Assembly (NCBI RefSeq): GCF_008123965.1
Contig: NZ_VSTH01000076.1
Location: 1 to 64,000 of the forward strand
Direction of reading: 5' to 3'
DNA length: 64,000 bases
From: Bradyrhizobium hipponense
Lineage (GTDB): Bacteria; Pseudomonadota; Alphaproteobacteria; Rhizobiales; Xanthobacteraceae
Below the pieces are notes generated by a model. That model did no database searches, was not told the DNA's origin, and was given only the letters and a program-made list of their open reading frames with translations. Below are positions 50,665 through 59,686 of this stretch, piece by piece. The position numbers were made by a program, and so were the translations under genes. Position 1 is the stretch's first letter, and the number at the start of each line of letters is the position of its first letter.

Positions 50665-51654
50665 ATGGCAACCCGCGCCAATATCGCCTGTCTCGGGGCC
50701 GGCCGCATGGGGCGCGGCATCGCCGTCGCATTCGCCTATGCGGGGCACAGCGTCACCATGATCGACGTCAAGGCCCGTTCCGCAGAAGACTTCGCCAGGC
50801 TGGAGGCGGACGCACTCAGCGAAATCAGAAAGACATTTTCCAGCCTGTCGAGCCTAGGGCTGCTGACCGAAGCGGACGTCGCCCCGCTCGTCGCGCGGGT
50901 CTCGGTGGTATCGACCAGCCGCAGTGAGGCGGCGCTATCCGACGCCGGAATGGTCTTTGAGGGGGTTCCTGAGGTCGTCGAGCTTAAACGCGAGGTGCTG
51001 GGCTCCGCATCGAGGCAGGTCCGTCCCGACACGCTCATCGCATCGACGACGTCCACAATCCTCGTCGATGATCTGTCCGGCGCGGTCGAAAAACCTCGCC
51101 GCTTCCTCAATGTGCACTGGCTCAATCCGGCCTATCTGATCCCGCTGGTGGAGGTTTCGCCCGGCAAAGCAACCGATCCCGCCATCATCGACGAGGTGAA
51201 GGTGTTGCTGGAGAGTATCGGCAAGGTCCCGGTGGTCTGTGCAGCGACACCCGGCTTCATCGTTCCACGCATCCAGGCGCTTGCAATGAATGAAGCCGCC
51301 CGCATGGTCGAGGAAGGTGTCGCCAGCGCAGAGGAGATCGATAAGGCGATCCGCTACGGCTTTGGCTTCCGCTACGCCGTGCTCGGGCTGCTGGAGTTCA
51401 TCGATTGGGGCGGAGGTGACATTCTCTACTACGCCAGCCGCTATCTCGAAGGCGCCCTCGGCAGCGATCGTTATCGCGCGCCGGAGGTGATTTCACGGAA
51501 CATGCAGGAAGGCAAGATCGGCCTGCGAACGGGGGCGGGCTTTCTCGATTATTCCGGCCTTGACGTCGACGCCTACCGCCTGGGACGGCTCAAGGCCATG
51601 GTCGAACTGCTCAGGCACTTCGGCCTTGCCCGCCCGCCAATCCTTGATCGTTAG
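50665..51654 (+). CDS. 3-Hydroxyacyl-CoA dehydrogenase
   Basis: A 329-aa enzyme of the 3HCDH family: IACLGAGRMGRGIAVAFAYA, VFEGVPEVVELKREVLG, the catalytic His in NVHWLNPAYLIPLVEV, and GFIVPRIQALAMNEAARMVE in the C-terminal domain. It oxidises hydroxyacyl-CoA with NAD+. It is the last gene of the plus-strand operon headed by the hydrolase, three bases after the opine dehydrogenase-like gene. The abm cluster also encodes such an enzyme. Its end overlaps the NicX-like gene convergently by four bases. Confidence 0.88.
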   Translation: MATRANIACLGAGRMGRGIAVAFAYAGHSVTMIDVKARSAEDFARLEADALSEIRKTFSSLSSLGLLTEADVAPLVARVSVVSTSRSEAALSDAGMVFEGVPEVVELKREVLGSASRQVRPDTLIASTTSTILVDDLSGAVEKPRRFLNVHWLNPAYLIPLVEVSPGKATDPAIIDEVKVLLESIGKVPVVCAATPGFIVPRIQALAMNEAARMVEEGVASAEEIDKAIRYGFGFRYAVLGLLEFIDWGGGDILYYASRYLEGALGSDRYRAPEVISRNMQEGKIGLRTGAGFLDYSGLDVDAYRLGRLKAMVELLRHFGLARPPILDR

Positions 51655-52697
51655 CCAAAGACGTCCTGAAGCACGCCTTCCCGCACCACCGCCACGCCAT
51701 CGAGCTCGATGGTCGTTCCCATCATCGGCAGGTCGAAATGGCCCGCCGTGTAGCGGCCGGCGAATTCGTTCGCGCCGGTCGAGAACAGGAAGTTACCGGA
51801 AACGGCGCGAATCTCCGTACCATTGGTATCGCGCTGGTCGTACATCGACAGCGCCTCGTAACGCGCGCCGGGGTTCATGCCGAAGCCGACATGCGACACA
51901 GCGTAGGCCTCGCGATCGCCCCAGGCCGCCAGATAGGCGCGCATCATCGCGGCATCCGCGCCCTCGCCTTCCAGCTCGACGACATAATCGTCCTTCAGCG
52001 TCATCTTCACTGGCGACGTCAGGTAACGCTTGAAGGTGAGATTGATATCGCCCGGCGCCATCACCAGCGTACCGTTGATCGTCCCGCTCTTGGGAAAGCT
52101 GACCACGATCCCGCCCGGCCAATGCGCCAGCGTGCCAGGCTTATCGGTCCAGCCCCACACCCCGACCGTCGAAGCTCCCACCATATCGACGTCGAGCGCA
52201 GTGCCAGCCTTTGAGGTAACCCGCATCCGCTTGGTCCCACGAAGCATCTTGGCCGCCGCCCGAACGCGCCTTTCCAGCGCGGGATCGGGCACCATCCGCT
52301 CCAGCGCCTCGGGATGCTCGTTGGAAATCACCAGGATGCGCGCTCCCGCTTTCAGGATCTCCGGCGTCTCGACCGCATGCATCAAGCCTTCGATGGTGCA
52401 ATCCACGACGAATCCAGCCTGCTGAAGTGCGCTGACCACCGGTGTCAGCCGCTGGATCGCCTCGCTCGCCCCTGTCGAACGAACCGGGACGACGTGCCGA
52501 TTACGCGGGGTCGGCAGCACCACATGAAACGGCCGCGCGCCCATGCGCAGCAGAGCAAGCTCGGCCAGATGCACGTTCAATGCGCGCGATTGCGTTTCCG
52601 ACAGGATCGCCGCGGTATCGCCGGCCTTGACCGCGCATCGTTCGAAAATCTCGCAAAATGCGTCGATCCATTTTGCCTCGATGCGATCAGCCAGCAT
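51651..52697 (-). CDS. NicX-like (2,5-dihydroxypyridine dioxygenase/M29-like) protein
   Basis: A 348-aa protein that I align from memory with NicX of Pseudomonas putida, the extradiol-type enzyme that opens 2,5-dihydroxypyridine. Shared blocks are HWPGG at 192, AYAVSHVGFGMNPGARYEAL, GNFLFSTGANEFAGR and GHFDLPM. The iron-ligand positions I recall for NicX (His265, His318, Asp320) correspond to His269, His320 and Asp322. The fold is shared with M29 aminopeptidases, the usual alternative annotation. It ends a minus-strand operon with ABC transporter and dehydratase genes, 38 bp after a permease, so it probably attacks an imported N-heterocyclic or aromatic compound. Confidence 0.7.
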   Translation of the reverse strand: MLADRIEAKWIDAFCEIFERCAVKAGDTAAILSETQSRALNVHLAELALLRMGARPFHVVLPTPRNRHVVPVRSTGASEAIQRLTPVVSALQQAGFVVDCTIEGLMHAVETPEILKAGARILVISNEHPEALERMVPDPALERRVRAAAKMLRGTKRMRVTSKAGTALDVDMVGASTVGVWGWTDKPGTLAHWPGGIVVSFPKSGTINGTLVMAPGDINLTFKRYLTSPVKMTLKDDYVVELEGEGADAAMMRAYLAAWGDREAYAVSHVGFGMNPGARYEALSMYDQRDTNGTEIRAVSGNFLFSTGANEFAGRYTAGHFDLPMMGTTIELDGVAVVREGVLQDVFG

Positions 52698-52735
52698 GTT
52701 TCACTCCCGGTATCGTGGCTTTTTGTTTGGTCAGA

Positions 52736-53503
52736 TCACGCTTCGGGAAAGCCCCGCAAGAGGTACGATCGCAAGGTTCCCAACAGCCCGTTCAGGATCA
52801 AACCAAGCAGCGAGATCGTAATCAACGGTACGAACATGTCGACTGCCTGAAACGTTCGGGCCGCCGTCACGAGGACATGGCCCAGCCCGTCCGTCGACGT
52901 GATCATCTCGGCCAGAAACACCACGATGCAGGAAATGACAAGGCCGATGCGACAGCCCGTCAATATCGAGGGCATCGCTGCGGGTAGCACCACCTTGAAG
53001 AGGATCTCGTAGCGTGGCGTGCCCGCCGCCATGGCCGACCAGATCAGCTTCTGCTCGACAGTCGACGCACCATAGTAGGTGGACAGCAGAATGGGAAAGA
53101 GCGCGTCCGCCGCCACCAATGTGATCTTCGATCCATGGCCGAAACCGAGCAGCAGCAGCAGCGCCGGGTAGAGCGCGACCTTGGGCAAAGGCGCCAGTAC
53201 CCGCACGATCGGGCGGACTATGGCATTGATCGCAGGATTGGCGGCGGCAGCGATGCCGACGCCCACGCCAAGCGCGACCGCAATGGCGAAGCCGGCAAAC
53301 AGCCGGAACAAAGTCGCCGCGATCTCCTGTTGAAACGTCCACGTCACGAGCTGCTGCAGCAGCCGCCCGAAGACCGCTCCTGGCGGCGGCAGCAAGGCTG
53401 CGGGCGCAAGGCCGGATGACACGAGGCCCTGCCACACCGCGATCACCAGCACGATTGGCACGAGCCCAAGAGCGACATTTGTCGGGAGGAGGCGTGCGGT
53501 CAT
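52736..53503 (-). CDS. ABC transporter permease (SsuC/TauC type), first
   Basis: A 255-aa inner-membrane permease with about six hydrophobic segments and the EAA-like loop region GTPRYEILFKVVLPAAMPSI, then LTGCRIGLV. It belongs to the nitrate/taurine/aliphatic sulfonate group. The start at 53503 overlaps the stop of the second permease (ATGA). The two permeases probably form a heterodimer with the ATPase and the binding protein of this operon. Confidence 0.88.
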   Translation of the reverse strand: MTARLLPTNVALGLVPIVLVIAVWQGLVSSGLAPAALLPPPGAVFGRLLQQLVTWTFQQEIAATLFRLFAGFAIAVALGVGVGIAAAANPAINAIVRPIVRVLAPLPKVALYPALLLLLGFGHGSKITLVAADALFPILLSTYYGASTVEQKLIWSAMAAGTPRYEILFKVVLPAAMPSILTGCRIGLVISCIVVFLAEMITSTDGLGHVLVTAARTFQAVDMFVPLITISLLGLILNGLLGTLRSYLLRGFPEA

Positions 53504-54285
53504 GAGAAGCTCAGCGGCAGGTCGAACTGAGGCTCGGACCAACGCACAAGCCTTGCGCGGATCCGCTCGAAGGCCGCATCGAGGCAAATTCCCATCGCCC
53601 CAACGATGATAATCATCGCAAAGACCGTGTCGTACTGGCCCATGTCGAGCGCATTGAACAGGATATTCCCGGCGCCGGACTGGCGGGCGATCATCTCGCT
53701 GGTGATCATCGTGATCAGCGCCAGTACCAGCCCCGTGCGGCACCCGGTCAGGATCTCCGGCAGCGCTGCCGGCAATACGATCCGCACCAAACGTTGCAGG
53801 GGTGAGAGCCCCATCGCCGCGCCGGACCACAGCATCTTCTCTTCGACAGCCTTGGCGCCTTCAAAACTGTGATAAATCACCGGCAGGCTGACACCAAGAA
53901 AGATCACCAGTGTCTTCGTGATGTCGCCGACGCCGAGCCACAGCATGATGATCGGCATCAGGGCGGCCTTGGGCACTGGATAAATGATCATCAGCAGCGG
54001 ATTGAAGAACGCCGCGACGGCGCGGCTGCGGCCCATCAACAGGCCCAGCGGGATCGAGAACAGCACCGCGACACCAAACCCGATCGCCATACGGCGGAGC
54101 GACGCCAGAATGTTGATCAGCGCCTCCTTGTCGCCGAGGATGTCCGGGATCGCACGGATCGCCTCGATCGCGGTCGGAAAGCTATCGTTCTTCAGCGCGA
54201 GCGACGCGATCTGCCATATCGCCAGCAGCCCGATGCAGGCGAACACGGGGGCAGCACGTCTGGCCAAGTCCGCCGGCGACATCAT
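53500..54285 (-). CDS. ABC transporter permease (SsuC/TauC type), second
   Basis: A 261-aa permease paralogous to its neighbour: SLRRMAIGFGVAVLFSIPLG, IIYPVPKAALMPIIMLWLGV, LQRLVRIVLPAALPEILTGC. It shows six membrane segments. It overlaps the ATPase stop and the next permease start by four bases each, so the transporter genes are tightly coupled. Confidence 0.88.
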   Translation of the reverse strand: MMSPADLARRAAPVFACIGLLAIWQIASLALKNDSFPTAIEAIRAIPDILGDKEALINILASLRRMAIGFGVAVLFSIPLGLLMGRSRAVAAFFNPLLMIIYPVPKAALMPIIMLWLGVGDITKTLVIFLGVSLPVIYHSFEGAKAVEEKMLWSGAAMGLSPLQRLVRIVLPAALPEILTGCRTGLVLALITMITSEMIARQSGAGNILFNALDMGQYDTVFAMIIIVGAMGICLDAAFERIRARLVRWSEPQFDLPLSFS

Positions 54286-55127
54286 GGGGGTGATCCGGCT
54301 TCGTCGCTTTCATCAAACATCCGCTCGATGTCGACGACGTACTCCTGATAGCGTGCGTCAAGCAATAGCTCGCTCCGGCGACGCGGCCGCGGCAGATCGA
54401 TGTCGATGACCTGCCGGATACGGCCAGGAGACTTCGACATCATCACGACCTTGTCCGACAGGAAGACGGCTTCATCGACTGAGTGAGTGACGAACAACAC
54501 CGTCTTGCGGTCGCGCTCCCAGATGTTCAAAAGATCGTTCTGCAAGCGCGTCCGGGTGTGTGCGTCAAGCGCGCCGAACGGCTCGTCCATCAATAGAACT
54601 TCGGGGTGGTACGCCAGCGTCCGGGCCAGTGCCACGCGCTGCTTCATGCCACCCGATAGTTCCTTGGGATAGAAGTTCTCGTAGCCCTTGAGCCCGACCA
54701 TTTCGATCAGAGCCAGGCTCTGTGCTTCGGCCTCAGCGGTACGCACGCCTTGCTGGCGCGGGCCATACATCACATTGCCGAACACCGTCTTCCAGGGAAA
54801 CAGCGCGAACTCCTGAAACACCGGCCCACGATCCGGGCCGGGCCCTGTGATCGCCTTGCCCTTCATCTTTGCTGCGCCGCTGGTCGGGCTGACGAAGCCT
54901 CCGACGATGTAGAGCAGCGTTGACTTGCCGCAGCCGGACGGACCGAGAATGGAGACGAATGCTCTCTCTTCGATCGTCAAGGAGATGTCCGACAAAGCCA
55001 GATGATCCCTGCGCGACGAGGTCTGAAATACCTGCGAAACGTGGTCGATCTCGATGATCGCAGAAGCCGGCTTTTGTGGCGTCACCGGTCTCACCCATTC
55101 GCTCGATCTCGAAGGCACTACCTTCAT
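54282..55127 (-). CDS. ABC transporter ATPase (SsuB/TauB type)
   Basis: A 281-aa ABC ATPase. It has Walker A ILGPSGCGKSTLLYIVGGF, the Q-loop FQEFALFPWKTVFGNVMYGP, the signature PKELSGGMKQRVALARTLAY, Walker B VLLMDEPFGALDAHTR, and LFVTHSVDEAVFLSDKVVMM. It energises the two adjacent permeases. About 120 bp separate it from the dehydratase gene upstream, so an extra promoter is possible. Confidence 0.92.
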   Translation of the reverse strand: MKVVPSRSSEWVRPVTPQKPASAIIEIDHVSQVFQTSSRRDHLALSDISLTIEERAFVSILGPSGCGKSTLLYIVGGFVSPTSGAAKMKGKAITGPGPDRGPVFQEFALFPWKTVFGNVMYGPRQQGVRTAEAEAQSLALIEMVGLKGYENFYPKELSGGMKQRVALARTLAYHPEVLLMDEPFGALDAHTRTRLQNDLLNIWERDRKTVLFVTHSVDEAVFLSDKVVMMSKSPGRIRQVIDIDLPRPRRRSELLLDARYQEYVVDIERMFDESDEAGSPP

Positions 55128-55252
55128 CCCGTCTCTCGCCTCACTGGCGCGCGAATGCTGCGCAACCGATCTGCTGAATGTCCTCCATCAGCGATACGAG
55201 CTTAGCAAGAAACTTGCCAAATAGGCGGCCGTTTTCGCACAGGAGCGGCGCG

Positions 55253-56947
55253 TCATTCGAACCAGGGCCATTCGGCCGGGCCGTCATGCGTCACCGCTCC
55301 ACCCGGCGCCTGGCCAACCAGTCGCGCATATTTCGCGAGCGCACCTGCGCGATGACGTGGCGGCCGTGGCTTCCAATCATGCCGTCGCGCCGCAAGTTCC
55401 TGCTCGCCGATCAGCAAATCCATACGGCGGCCGGCCGCATCAATCCGGATCCTGTCCCCGTTGCGAACAACTGCCAACGGGCCTCCAACAAAAGCTTCCG
55501 GGGACACATAGCCGATGCACATGCCGCGGGTCGCGCCGGAGAAGCGTCCATCGGTGATCAAGGCCACCTTCTCGCCCATGCCCTGTCCGTAGATCAGCGC
55601 AGTGACGCCGAGCATCTCGCGCATACCGGGACCGCCGACCGGGCCTTCGTTGCGGATTACCAGCACCTCGCCCGCCTTGTAGCTGCGGTCGCGTACCGCT
55701 GCGACGCAAGCTTCCTCGTCTTCGAACACTCGTGCCACGCCTTCAAAGAACTGGCTTTTCAGACCTGCAACCTTGATCACCGCGCCATCGGGACAGAGAT
55801 TCCCCTTCAGCACCGCCACGCCACCATCGGGCATGATCGGTGCACGGGCCGCGTAGACGATCTCCCCATCGGGTGCGTTGGCCGCGCCATATTCTTCCGC
55901 GAGTGTGCGGCCCGTGATCGTCAGGCAGCCGCCATCGATGTGTCCGCTTTGAATGAGCTCGCGGATCACGACGGCGGCGCCGCCGATGTCGTAGACATCC
56001 TTCGCCGTGTACTTGCCGCCGGGTCGCAGGTTTCCGATCATTGGCGTCCGGGCGAAGACCTCCCCGACGTTATCGATCGTGAACGGGATGCCGGCTTCGT
56101 TCGCAATCGCCGGCAGATGCAGCGCAGCATTGGTCGAACCGCCGGTCGCGGCAACGATTGCCGCGCCGTTCTCCAGCGCTTTGCGCGTCACGATGTCGCG
56201 TGGCAGCGGCCCGCCATGTTCCAGCATCTGCATCACCAGCCGTCCGGCGCGCCGGGAGATCTGCGCGCGCTCGGTGTAGACACCGGGTACCATCGAGACA
56301 TTGGGAATGGTGAGGCCCATGGCTTCCGACACCATTCCCATGGTGTTCGCGGTGAATTGTCCGGCACAGGCTCCGATCGTCGGCAGACACGCGCGCTCGA
56401 TCCGTTCGAGCGTCGCCCCATCGATCTCTCCTGTCATAAAGCTGCCGACGGCTTCATAGGAGTCGAGCACGGTCAGAGTTCGTCCATCCAGGCGGCCAGG
56501 CAGCGAACTGCCGCCGTAGATGAAGATGGACGGCACGTTGCAGCGGACCATTCCCATCATCACGCCGGGAAGCGTCTTGTCGCACCCGCCATAGCCGATC
56601 AGCGCGTCATAGGCGAGACCATGAACGACTGCCTCGATGGAGTCGGCGATCAGCTCGCGCGAAAACAGGGAAAACTTCATTCCCTCGTGATTCATGCTGA
56701 TGCCGTCGGACACCGAAACCGTCGAAAACTCCCGCGGCGTGCCGCCGGCCTCCTCGATCCCTGCCTTGGCTGCATCCACCTGGAAGTCGTGAGTCATGTT
56801 GCAGGGCGTCTGTTCGCCCTTCATGCTGACGACGCCGACCATCGGCTTCGCAATCGCCGCGTCATCGAGGCCCATGGCGCGCATGAACGCGCGATGCGGG
56901 GCCCGGTCAAGGCCGTCAGTCGTTATCCGCGATCGCAACTTCTTCAT
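55253..56947 (-). CDS. IlvD/Edd-family dehydratase
   Basis: A 564-aa dehydratase of the dihydroxy-acid/sugar-acid family. Iron-sulfur cysteines are in EQTPCNMTHDFQ, IGYGGCDKTLPGVMMG and TIGACAGQFTANTMGM; the C-terminal domain has LITDGRFSGATRGMCIGYVS. IlvD acts in valine/isoleucine synthesis, while paralogues dehydrate sugar acids. Its place inside a transporter operon with a ring-cleavage-like protein argues for a catabolic paralogue, not housekeeping ilvD. The ATG at 56947 is preferred because the ATG at 56968 lies inside a perfect palindrome (56967-56991). Confidence 0.85.
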   Translation of the reverse strand: MKKLRSRITTDGLDRAPHRAFMRAMGLDDAAIAKPMVGVVSMKGEQTPCNMTHDFQVDAAKAGIEEAGGTPREFSTVSVSDGISMNHEGMKFSLFSRELIADSIEAVVHGLAYDALIGYGGCDKTLPGVMMGMVRCNVPSIFIYGGSSLPGRLDGRTLTVLDSYEAVGSFMTGEIDGATLERIERACLPTIGACAGQFTANTMGMVSEAMGLTIPNVSMVPGVYTERAQISRRAGRLVMQMLEHGGPLPRDIVTRKALENGAAIVAATGGSTNAALHLPAIANEAGIPFTIDNVGEVFARTPMIGNLRPGGKYTAKDVYDIGGAAVVIRELIQSGHIDGGCLTITGRTLAEEYGAANAPDGEIVYAARAPIMPDGGVAVLKGNLCPDGAVIKVAGLKSQFFEGVARVFEDEEACVAAVRDRSYKAGEVLVIRNEGPVGGPGMREMLGVTALIYGQGMGEKVALITDGRFSGATRGMCIGYVSPEAFVGGPLAVVRNGDRIRIDAAGRRMDLLIGEQELAARRHDWKPRPPRHRAGALAKYARLVGQAPGGAVTHDGPAEWPWFE

Positions 56948-56966
56948 ATTTGCATCATCTTCACGC

Positions 56967-56991
56967 AATGTCCCGCATATGGCGGGACATT
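56967..56991. promoter_or_regulatory. Perfect 25-bp palindrome, probable operator
   Basis: AATGTCCCGC (56967-56976) and GCGGGACATT (56982-56991) are perfectly complementary around ATATG. It lies about 20 bp upstream of the dehydratase start and 34 bp beyond the binding-protein gene. The size fits an operator for a dimeric regulator (IclR, GntR or similar). It could also act as an RNA hairpin, but no T-run follows. Confidence 0.7.
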
Positions 56992-57024
56992 ACGACTAGG
57001 TTGATACGACAAACGGCCAACCGC

Positions 57025-58008
57025 CTATTGTAGCGGCGCGACGATCGTCGGATGCTTGAACTGCGCGACATCCAGCTTCGGCAGCATTCCCGTCTCCGCG
57101 TAGATGTCCAGCATCTTCTGGATCGCAGGGAAATTCGGCGCCGCACCCGGGTCGCGGCCGAAATCATTGTCCTTGAGCAGATATGTCTCGAGCACCGGGA
57201 CCGGCGCCTTCAACACCTCCGACACCACCTTCAAAGTCTCTTCGCGGTTCGCCAGTGCCTTTTTCATGCCCGAGGTGATGTCGCGGACATAAGCCTTGAC
57301 CGCCTCGGGATTCTTGTCGACGAAATCGGCACGGCAGGCTTCCAGGATGTGCACGATATTCGGCATGACCTGCGACAGCGAGAACAGCTTACGGGTGCCA
57401 CCCTTCGCCTCCGCGCGCGCGGCAAACGGCTGATTCATGTTGACCGCATCGACTCGCCCCTGGCGCAGGGCGTCTTCGGAGACGGCAAAGCCGACCTCGA
57501 CGAGCTTGATATCCTTGGACGGATCCACACCATTTTGCTTCAAGAGCAAATTGAACGGCCCTTGCGTCCCGCCGCCGATCACGGAAATCCCGACCGTCTT
57601 ACCCTTGAGGTCGGCAATAGTCTTGATCGGGGAGTCATCCATCACCGCCCAATAGACCGAGAATCCGCCGGGCTTCTCGAACACGTGCTGTGCCACGATG
57701 TAGGCCTTGAGATTGCCACCGACCACACCATTGGAGAGCGACAGCGGCGCCTGCGTTGCGCAATCAAGCGCTCCGGCTGCCAACGCCTGCGTCATCGGCG
57801 CGGTGCCCTGGAACTGAGTCCATTCGATGTTGTAGGTCTTGCCGATGTCGGGAAATTCGGCCGGCCTACGCATCATCCAGTATTTGGATTCCTCAGCAGG
57901 GATCGTCCAACCGACGCGGATCGTCTGCTGCGCCCCTGACGGGGTTGCGAATGCAATCATGGTCGCCGCCGCTCCTACAGCCAGCATCCACCTCGAAACC
58001 GTCCGCAT
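57025..58008 (-). CDS. ABC substrate-binding protein (SsuA/NMT1 type)
   Basis: A 327-aa periplasmic binding protein of the SsuA/THI5-like group. The signal peptide is MRTVSRWMLAVGAAATMIAF, then ATPSGAQQT. Fold marks are VGWTIPAEESKYWMMRRPAE, MTQALAAGALDCATQAPLSL, IADLKGKTVGISVIGGGTQG and ALRQGRVDAVNMNQPFAARA. It belongs with the ATPase and permeases downstream, with the dehydratase gene in between. Substrate unknown; an aromatic or N-heterocyclic acid would fit the NicX-like enzyme. Confidence 0.88.
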   Translation of the reverse strand: MRTVSRWMLAVGAAATMIAFATPSGAQQTIRVGWTIPAEESKYWMMRRPAEFPDIGKTYNIEWTQFQGTAPMTQALAAGALDCATQAPLSLSNGVVGGNLKAYIVAQHVFEKPGGFSVYWAVMDDSPIKTIADLKGKTVGISVIGGGTQGPFNLLLKQNGVDPSKDIKLVEVGFAVSEDALRQGRVDAVNMNQPFAARAEAKGGTRKLFSLSQVMPNIVHILEACRADFVDKNPEAVKAYVRDITSGMKKALANREETLKVVSEVLKAPVPVLETYLLKDNDFGRDPGAAPNFPAIQKMLDIYAETGMLPKLDVAQFKHPTIVAPLQ

Positions 58009-58185
58009 CGTGCCCACTCCGTTGCTCGAGCGCCGACCGGCGCCACCCAACCCGACCAGCCCAAATGTTTCATGGTTCAAACAATCAAGCAAGCCATGCA
58101 GCCGGGCCGGTTTCGCCGGGGAGTGGCGCTGTATGGTACGATCGCGGTCGCTCGGCGTTTACGCGACGACATGAGGAAGCAACCT

Positions 58186-59094
58186 ATGGCTGACACGAGC
58201 AAGACAAACCCGCAAGGCGTCGAGAGATTGGGCTATCTTGGCCTTGGACTGATGGGGACGCCGATGACCCGCCGCCTGCTCGCGGCCGGCCATCGGGTCA
58301 CCGTCTGGAACCGCTCGCTCGGCAAGGTCACACCACTCGTCGAAGCCGGCGCCAAGCGCGCGATGACTCCGCGCGACGTCCTCGCCAACTCGGACATCGC
58401 CTTCATGTGTGTGACAGATGCCGCTGCCGTAGAAGAGGTGCTTTTCGGCGCCGAAGGCCTTTCAGCGGCTCCCGGTGCAGGCAAACTGGTCGTGGACTTC
58501 TCATCGATCCATCCCGATGCCGCGCGCGATCTCGCTTCGCGACTGAGAGAGACGAACAGCGCGGGCTGGATTGATGCGCCGGTATCGGGCGGCACCAAGG
58601 GTGCCGAGGAAGGGACGCTTGCCATCATGGCCGGCGGAGACGCGGCGGACATCGAAAGGGTGCGGCCTTACGTCCTCGCCATGGCGCGCAGATTCACCCA
58701 CATGGGTCCCACCGGAGCCGGTCAAACCACCAAGCTCTGCAATCAGGTGATCGTCGGATGCGCGATGGCCGTCCTTGCCGAGGCAACGCGCCTTGCGACC
58801 AATGCTGGAATCGACGCCGGTCGACTGCCCGAAGCGCTTGCCGGCGGCTTTGCCGATTCGATTCCGCTTCAGCTTTTCGTGCCAAGGATGGTCCAGGGCA
58901 TTCACTCGCCGCCGCTTGGCCACATCGCAACCATGCTCAAGGACCTCGATACCGTCGCGGACGTCGCCCAGGCGACATCGACGCCTGTGCCGATGGCCTC
59001 ACTCGCCGGCCAAATCTTCAGGCTGGCAAAGGCCGCCCGCGGCGCGGATGCCGACGCACTGGAGATTTACAAGCTCTCAGCCGCAGAGCGTTGA
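58186..59094 (+). CDS. NAD-dependent beta-hydroxyacid dehydrogenase
   Basis: A 302-aa member of the 3-hydroxyisobutyrate/6-phosphogluconate dehydrogenase family: GYLGLGLMGTPMTRRLLAAG, IDAPVSGGTKGAEEGTLAIM (substrate loop), and the catalytic Lys in GAGQTTKLCNQVIVG. It oxidises small beta-hydroxyacids or reduces tartronate-semialdehyde-like compounds. The ATG at 58186 follows GAGGAAG. It is divergent from the binding-protein gene and convergent with the flavin reductase gene, so it forms its own unit but probably acts on a product of the neighbouring dehydratase. Confidence 0.88.
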   Translation: MADTSKTNPQGVERLGYLGLGLMGTPMTRRLLAAGHRVTVWNRSLGKVTPLVEAGAKRAMTPRDVLANSDIAFMCVTDAAAVEEVLFGAEGLSAAPGAGKLVVDFSSIHPDAARDLASRLRETNSAGWIDAPVSGGTKGAEEGTLAIMAGGDAADIERVRPYVLAMARRFTHMGPTGAGQTTKLCNQVIVGCAMAVLAEATRLATNAGIDAGRLPEALAGGFADSIPLQLFVPRMVQGIHSPPLGHIATMLKDLDTVADVAQATSTPVPMASLAGQIFRLAKAARGADADALEIYKLSAAER

Positions 59095-59119
59095 GCAGCA
59101 GAGAGCGACCTGAAATGCG

Positions 59120-59677
59120 TTACGGTTTGCGCCCGTCATCAGCCAAGAACCTGCCAAACGTCCCACGCGCGAACAGCAGTGGCTCTTTTGTATTATAAGT
59201 ATAGGCCTCGACCGCACCGAGAAAAATCACGTGATCGCCGCCATAGTAGCGGTTGACGGAACGGCATTGAAAACTGGCGACGCTCTCGGCAAGTACGGGA
59301 GCGCTGCCAAGCCCTGGGCTCCAGTCGACGCCTGCAAATTTGTCGTCGGACGATTTGGCGAATTTGTTGGCCAGCGCCTGTTGCGACGCTCCGAGTACGT
59401 TGACTGTGAAATGGCTGGCGTTCTGGAACACGGTCAGGCTCGAGGAATAGACCACCAGACTCCACAGAACCAGTGGAGGATTCAGCGACACCGAAGCGAA
59501 CGAATTGCACGTCAGACCGTAGGGCTTCCCATCAGGCGCCGCGGCCGTGATGATAGTGACGCCGGTGGCGTATGAGCCAAGCGCGTTGCGAAAATCGCGG
59601 GGATCGATCGGCGAGCTATCGCTCGCAAGTTCATTGGCTGAATCAGGGACGGCCGGCTGCTTCGGCAGATCATTCAT
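59120..59677 (-). CDS. Flavin reductase of a two-component monooxygenase
   Basis: A 185-aa flavin reductase-like protein (HpaC/ActVB fold): DFRNALGSYATGVTIITAAA, DGKPYGLTCNSFASVSLNPP, and the C-terminal GDHVIFLGAVEAYTYN. It reduces FMN or FAD with NAD(P)H and hands it to an oxygenase. It starts nine bases after the stop of the oxygenase-like gene, so the two form an operon. Confidence 0.88.
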   Translation of the reverse strand: MNDLPKQPAVPDSANELASDSSPIDPRDFRNALGSYATGVTIITAAAPDGKPYGLTCNSFASVSLNPPLVLWSLVVYSSSLTVFQNASHFTVNVLGASQQALANKFAKSSDDKFAGVDWSPGLGSAPVLAESVASFQCRSVNRYYGGDHVIFLGAVEAYTYNTKEPLLFARGTFGRFLADDGRKP

Positions 59678-59686
59678 CGGCCGGCC

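Noticed and set aside
55178..57004. Long plus-strand frame of 608 codons opposite the dehydratase
   Set aside because: Antisense shadow of the IlvD-type gene; the composition is His- and Arg-rich and no family is recognisable.
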